A DNA stretch of 35,273 nt, taken from NCBI GenBank assembly GCA_016218805.1, contig JACRCW010000129.1:1-35273 (forward strand), in the 5' to 3' direction. This stretch comes from Deltaproteobacteria bacterium (GTDB taxonomy: Bacteria; Myxococcota; JACRCW01). Position 1 is the first letter of the stretch. Every line of letters begins with the position of its first letter. The position numbers and the translations under genes were made by a program. Of this stretch, positions 32,501-35,273 are shown piece after piece. A model generated the notes under the pieces. That model was not told the DNA's origin, made no database searches, and worked only from the letters and a program-made list of their open reading frames with translations.

Positions 32501-33809
32501 CCAGCGGGGTCAGTGACGGCAGTTCCAGCAGCGCGCGGTCTCCCGGCACCGCGGCGGCGCCGGCGGACCAGCCCTTCTTGATGCGCTTGTGGACCACCGG
32601 GCGGAGGTCCATCACGCCGTCCTCCGCCGCCTGGACACGCCAGGACAGCAGCGCCTCGCGCGGCGCGCGCGCCGTCTCAAACTCCTCGCGGGCCCGGCGG
32701 AGCTGGCGCAGCGTGCGGCTCCAGGCGGGTGTGCGCAGGAAGTCCGCCAGCGCCGTGACCTTCGGGTCGGCCGGCTGGGAGACAATGAAGTCGTGGAGCG
32801 CGTCCAGCGCCGCCAGCGCGCGCACCCCGTCCGCGTCACCCGTGTGGTGCCGCTCCCGGGTCCAGGCGTTCACCGGTTGCAGCGGCTGCGTCCGCCACCG
32901 TCCCAGCGGCAGGTGAACCGGCGGCAGGCGGGTCCCGTTCAACTGCAGGCTGATGGCCAGCAGGGCGTCGCCCTCGCCGTCAAACGCAGCGCCAATCAGG
33001 GCGGCCCCGGGCCGCGGACGCGCCGTTTCGCGAATGCGCGCGCGCGCCTCCGCCACGCGCTCCAGGAACTCCCTCAGCACCGCGTCCAGCGTCTCCGGGA
33101 CGCCGCGTGCGGCCCGCTGCGCCTCTTCGGCAGCCCCCTGCTCCACCACCCTGGCTTCCGCCTGCAAGGCGCGCCAGGTGGCCGCCGCCAGCGCGCGCGG
33201 CGCCTCCTTCCCGGCCCACAGCGGCAGCATCAGCCGTCCCAGCAGCGCGTCCGCCGCGCGGGAATGGAGGTTCGCTCCGTAGCTGAGGAACTCGTAGAAG
33301 GGGCGCCCCTCGTGGCCAAGAACCGACGTCAGCGCCTGGTCCAGTGTTTCCCGGATGCCGTGCGCCTCCGCCCACCGCTCCAACTCCGCGCGCGTCTGCG
33401 GCGCGTCCTCCGGTATGGGGCCGCGGGGTGCGCTCTGCTTGGCCGCCACAGGTCCCGGCGCCGCGGGGGGCGCATCGGGGGCCGCTGCCCGCTCCACGTG
33501 GCGCTTGACGGCCTGCACCAGACGGTCCCGCAGCGCGGGGCTGCCCAGGTTTCCCAGGGTCCCCTGGACCTTCCCCCGCTGGCACAGCTCCGCCAGCGTC
33601 TGGACGCCCGTCGCGGTCTCCAGCTCGCGCAGCAGGCCAATGACGGCGGGATCGGTCCGGTCATCGTTCCCCAGCACCGCCCAGGGCTGCTCAAGCGCTG
33701 CACTCCATCCGTGCCTGGTGGCCAGATCACTGAGCTGCGGCAGCGTGGTGGCGCCTTCCAGCTGCTGGCGGATGACGCCGCGCGCGAAGTCGATGATCTG
33801 GGCGGTCAT
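29508..33809 (-). CDS. SNF2/RapA-family helicase-like ATPase
   Basis: 1433 residues. The motor lies in the C-terminal half: DEMGLGKT (Walker A, near 875), LAPTSVCRNW, VVDEAQALKN (DEAQ box in place of DEAH, near 970), LTGTPVENHLGELWSVF, FSQFTSHL, and the last motifs GGSGLNLTAASYVLHLDPWW and DRAHRIGQ (near 1250). About 850 residues precede it, largely Ala/Arg-rich with HRLTLV-type beta segments, and probably contain the bacterial SNF2-associated region. The last about 150 residues form a further helical tail. Such ATPases move along double-stranded DNA or remodel protein-DNA or RNA-polymerase complexes; some belong to defence systems. ATG 33809 is used. An HTH gene lies 57 bp upstream on the same strand, so the two may be expressed together. 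Confidence 0.93.
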   Translation of the reverse strand: MTAQIIDFARGVIRQQLEGATTLPQLSDLATRHGWSAALEQPWAVLGNDDRTDPAVIGLLRELETATGVQTLAELCQRGKVQGTLGNLGSPALRDRLVQAVKRHVERAAAPDAPPAAPGPVAAKQSAPRGPIPEDAPQTRAELERWAEAHGIRETLDQALTSVLGHEGRPFYEFLSYGANLHSRAADALLGRLMLPLWAGKEAPRALAAATWRALQAEARVVEQGAAEEAQRAARGVPETLDAVLREFLERVAEARARIRETARPRPGAALIGAAFDGEGDALLAISLQLNGTRLPPVHLPLGRWRTQPLQPVNAWTRERHHTGDADGVRALAALDALHDFIVSQPADPKVTALADFLRTPAWSRTLRQLRRAREEFETARAPREALLSWRVQAAEDGVMDLRPVVHKRIKKGWSAGAAAVPGDRALLELPSLTPLERRVLEKLAASEHNPQLSSEQRHAARLETLELLVGHPRVELAALETPQRTPVELRHGRLTLVATECGDGAIRLSLALDGQPLDAARLGLDERTADSGEVFAVVEPAEKRIRMVRIAPDAQQMLRVLARHETEFPVDAHAELLAFASLVEDRLPIELPPGLTGDQVPADTTVVARLEALEGGVLSLSFLVRPLADGRVFRPGEGAPVVYGTQGDRRVHARRDLDGEAHRVREVAASLPLPPESEDPRFVHTLAAGEEALDLVSALQDRAGADLAVEWSQARWRVSRRARLKDVRVQVARKRDWLGVQGEVEVDGVRVAVAAVLDAVRRGRRFVAVDEHTYVALGDELRARMAAAADHVHGGGPDAHVGVAGALALQDLKAELGELRADPAFAALVDRAQRAGELAVAPSGHLRGVLRDYQVDGFAWLARLAAWEAGACLADEMGLGKTLQALALLEHRAPLGPALVLAPTSVCRNWRSEAERFTPGLRVSLYRETPDGDREAAVARAGPGDVLVVSHGMAAREVERLAAREFATLVVDEAQALKNAATKRARAAHRLQAGFRVALTGTPVENHLGELWSVFRVAFPGLFGSWDEFRDRFAGPIEKQRDESRRRALGRLLRPFLLRRTKAQVAPELPPRTQTTEYVELTAAERRLYEQARLAAVAEMGGLADETEARDQRFQILAALTRLRLCACHPRLYDAESTAPSAKLTRLMEIVDELLESGQRALVFSQFTSHLALVRERLDAQGIPYLYLDGQTPAHRRDELVKTFQAGAGGPLFLISLKAGGSGLNLTAASYVLHLDPWWNPAVEDQASDRAHRIGQDKPVTIIRLVARGTVEEQILSLHEDKRALLSGVLEGSDAVARLSPKELLDIIRAGDRALDDDDADEDGPAPAAGGWPAALGGSAERFNAQLDALLQTSLATTVSPATPRAYDRSLRRFAAYVAGRAALGGAAELALSTLARDYLQAVKDGAVDAPASEFGIARSALKRLAAFVAMG

Positions 33810-33866
33810 GGACCGCGCCCTACCATGCGGGCGCGTGGCGCGGCATCCGCGCAGCCCATGACGGCG

Positions 33867-34571
33867 TCAGGTGATTATCGCCGCGGAGTCAAAGTTGCCC
33901 TCGCCCACGGAGCGCCGCAGCGTCTGCATGATCCGGGGGACGTCGTCGTGCGGGCCGCTGACATAGAACGGCTTCCCGCCGCGGGAGAACGCAAAGACGC
34001 ACGGACCGGCCCACGGCCCCAGCACGCCGGCACAGCGCGCAAATCCGTCCACCGGTTCAAACCCCAGCGAGCGCGCAAAGTCGACCGCGCCAAACACCAG
34101 TTCTCGGACGGTGGCGAGCGAAACCCGCTCCCAGGTCTGGCCGGATCCCTCCTCAATGTGCGTCAGCAATGCCCGGACTTCTCCCGGCGTGAAGCGCTTC
34201 CGGGAAAAGCAGTTCTTGACGCCCAGGCAACCCGGGTCAACCAGGAAGACGTGGACGGCCACCAGGGACGGGGAGTCTCCCGCCACCACGGCAATCTGGA
34301 TGAGCTTGGGGATGCCGCTGGGCGGCTGCGGCTGCCAATCAGGCGGCGCCAACTGCGGCGGCCCCCGCAGCGCCACCTCCTGGCGCCACGTATTGGACAC
34401 GTAGCACTCCAGGTATGCCGGTGGTTTCTCCTCCGGCCCCCGCGCCGCTGCCAACTGCCGGATCACTTCGGTGACCACGGAAGGTGACAGCTTCACCGCC
34501 CGCGCAATCTCCCGCGCATTGAGTCCCTTCTGCCGCAGCTCAGTGATTCTCTGACGGGTCGCTTCATCCAT
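33867..34571 (-). CDS. HTH-containing protein of unknown function
   Basis: 234 residues. The first about 40 form a resolvase-like helix-turn-helix (TELRQKGLNAREIARAV, then SPSVVTEVIRQL). The rest is a separate domain with distinctive short blocks: VHVFLVDPGCLGVKNCF, FARSLGFEPVDGFARCAG and KPFYVSGPHDDVPRIMQTL. These blocks look like a conserved uncharacterised domain (order VDxxCLGVK, LGF, KPxYVxGP), but I cannot name it. ATG 34571 is the natural start, though the ribosome site is weak. It lies between a SNF2 ATPase gene (57 bp downstream) and a CRISPR array (about 65-120 bp upstream). A DNA-binding regulator or an enzyme with an HTH tag are both possible. Confidence 0.7.
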   Translation of the reverse strand: MDEATRQRITELRQKGLNAREIARAVKLSPSVVTEVIRQLAAARGPEEKPPAYLECYVSNTWRQEVALRGPPQLAPPDWQPQPPSGIPKLIQIAVVAGDSPSLVAVHVFLVDPGCLGVKNCFSRKRFTPGEVRALLTHIEEGSGQTWERVSLATVRELVFGAVDFARSLGFEPVDGFARCAGVLGPWAGPCVFAFSRGGKPFYVSGPHDDVPRIMQTLRRSVGEGNFDSAAIIT

Positions 34572-34635
34572 GCGCGCTTCTTACATCCACCGCGGCGCGG
34601 CGAGAAACGGGCGTGGCGCAAAGTCGGCGACCGCC

Positions 34636-34663
34636 AGTAGATGCCTTGCCTGCGCGGGGAGCC
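34636..34663. repeat. Decayed CRISPR repeat at the array end
   Basis: The bases here match the array repeat best at the right side (TGCGCGGGG-AGCC with one G lost) and only partly at the left (GATGCCTTGCC against CCATCCCCGCG). A 30-nt gap separates it from the first good repeat, about one spacer length. This gradual decay is typical of the leader-distal end. Confidence 0.6.
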
Positions 34664-34693
34664 GCCGCGTCCGTGACGGTGAGCGCGACGGCG

Positions 34694-35271
34694 GGTTCCA
34701 TCCCCGCGTGCGCGGGGGAGCCGGTGAGCGACCTCGGAGGGCCGTCACAGAAAGGGGTCCATCCCCGCGTGCGCGGGGGAGCCATCGCCAGCGAATAGTC
34801 CGCGTCGCCCCACCGGGTCCATCCCCGCGTGCGCGGGGGAGCCGTCACGCTCGCGGGGTTCCCACGGGAGGGAGCGGGTCCATCCCCGCGTGCGCGGGGG
34901 AGCCAGCGCATAGGCGTCGTCCTGGGTGGCCGACGGGGGTCCATCCCCGCGTGCGCGGGGGAGCCTACGGACAGCTGAGCAATCGGCTGGCGACGTCGGG
35001 TCCATCCCCGCGTGCGCGGGGGAGCCACAGACGCGCAAGGAGGTGCTCCGCGAACTTGGGGTCCATCCCCGCGTGCGCGGGGGAGCCCGAGGACAGCACC
35101 ACCCACGTACTGACGGCCACGGGTCCATCCCCGCGTGCGCGGGGGAGCCGCGCAGACGGGAGCGAGACACGGGGCACCTCAGGGTCCATCCCCGCGTGCG
35201 CGGGGGAGCCACGCGCTCGCGTGGCGGGTGTCGATACGGACAGGGTCCATCCCCGAGTGCGCGGGGGAGCC
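34694..35271 (-). CRISPR. Type I-E-like CRISPR array, ten repeats in the window
   Basis: Ten 29-nt repeats begin at 34694, 34755, 34815, 34876, 34937, 34998, 35059, 35121, 35182 and 35243, with nine spacers of 31-33 nt (mostly 32), and the array reaches the window edge. The repeat core on the + strand is ATCCCCGCGTGCGCGGGG; on the minus strand it reads CTCCCCCGCGCACGCGGGGA and ends GGACCC, matching the type I-E form (GTTCCCCGC..GCGGGGAT.AACC). Length and 32-nt spacers also fit I-E, so transcription is likely on the minus strand. The first repeat (T for G at its third base) and the one at 35243 (A in CCCCGAGTG) each have a mismatch. The first, beside a decayed repeat, is the old end; the leader, and probably the cas genes, should lie to the right, outside the window. 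Confidence 0.97.
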
Positions 35272-35273
35272 CA

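Noticed and set aside
34564..35212. Long minus-strand frames across the CRISPR array that repeat PAHAGMDP or PRTRGWTP
   Set aside because: They are translations of the repeat units; the periodic 61-nt pattern makes open frames by chance. Not genes.
1..35273. tRNA, rRNA or riboswitch genes
   Set aside because: None recognised in the few non-coding stretches; most gaps are below 100 bp.

Overview
The window is about 70% G+C and densely coded on both strands. It carries many exported, Pro/Ala-rich proteins, a Tat-type PhoD-like phosphatase, TPR, PEGA and Kelch proteins, and a compact methylmalonyl-CoA mutase large subunit. This fits a Gram-negative myxobacterium-like organism (Myxococcota). That assignment is inferred from style and gene content; no rRNA or other strict marker is present.

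Layout: (1) 50-5630 (+), a tight series: carB, aldo/keto reductase, MCE/MlaD-type anchored protein, VOC-fold protein; a Tat-exported PhoD-like phosphatase follows (5678-7165, +). (2) 7176-10236 (-): mutase large subunit, then a Pro/Ala-rich membrane protein and a DUF4412-like protein. (3) 10417-14139 (+): an OmpA-type outer-membrane protein with inserted carboxypeptidase-regulatory-like modules, then a fusion of FHA domain, membrane helix and HlyD-like domain; together they could span the envelope. (4) 14155-18064: GDSL-type lipoprotein (-), periplasmic cyclophilin (+), zapA followed by 5-formyltetrahydrofolate cyclo-ligase (-), and an exported TPR protein (+). (5) 18061-19969 (-): outer-membrane barrel and YfiR-like periplasmic protein. 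(6) 19970-21862: a gene-poor, decayed region with two near-identical A+T-rich palindromes, a frameshifted nucleotidyltransferase and other gene fragments. (7) 21863-22738 (-): exported helical-repeat protein, divergent from a four-gene + strand operon (22737-29226): PEGA protein, Kelch lipoprotein, PLP-enzyme/gluconate-dehydrogenase-subunit-3 fusion, GMC oxidoreductase. (8) 29227-29507: strong inverted repeats between convergent genes. (9) 29508-34571 (-): an HTH protein of unknown function and a large SNF2-family ATPase. (10) 34636-35273: the leader-distal end of a type I-E-like CRISPR array, running off the right edge.

The best candidates for something undescribed are the four-gene operon at 22737-29226, where a PLP fold is fused to an oxidoreductase small subunit beside its likely flavoprotein partner; the FHA/HlyD fusion next to the OmpA protein; and the repeated palindrome in the decayed region. 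The CRISPR array is clear, but no cas gene lies in the window. From repeat orientation and a decayed terminal repeat, the leader and probably the cas genes should lie to the right.
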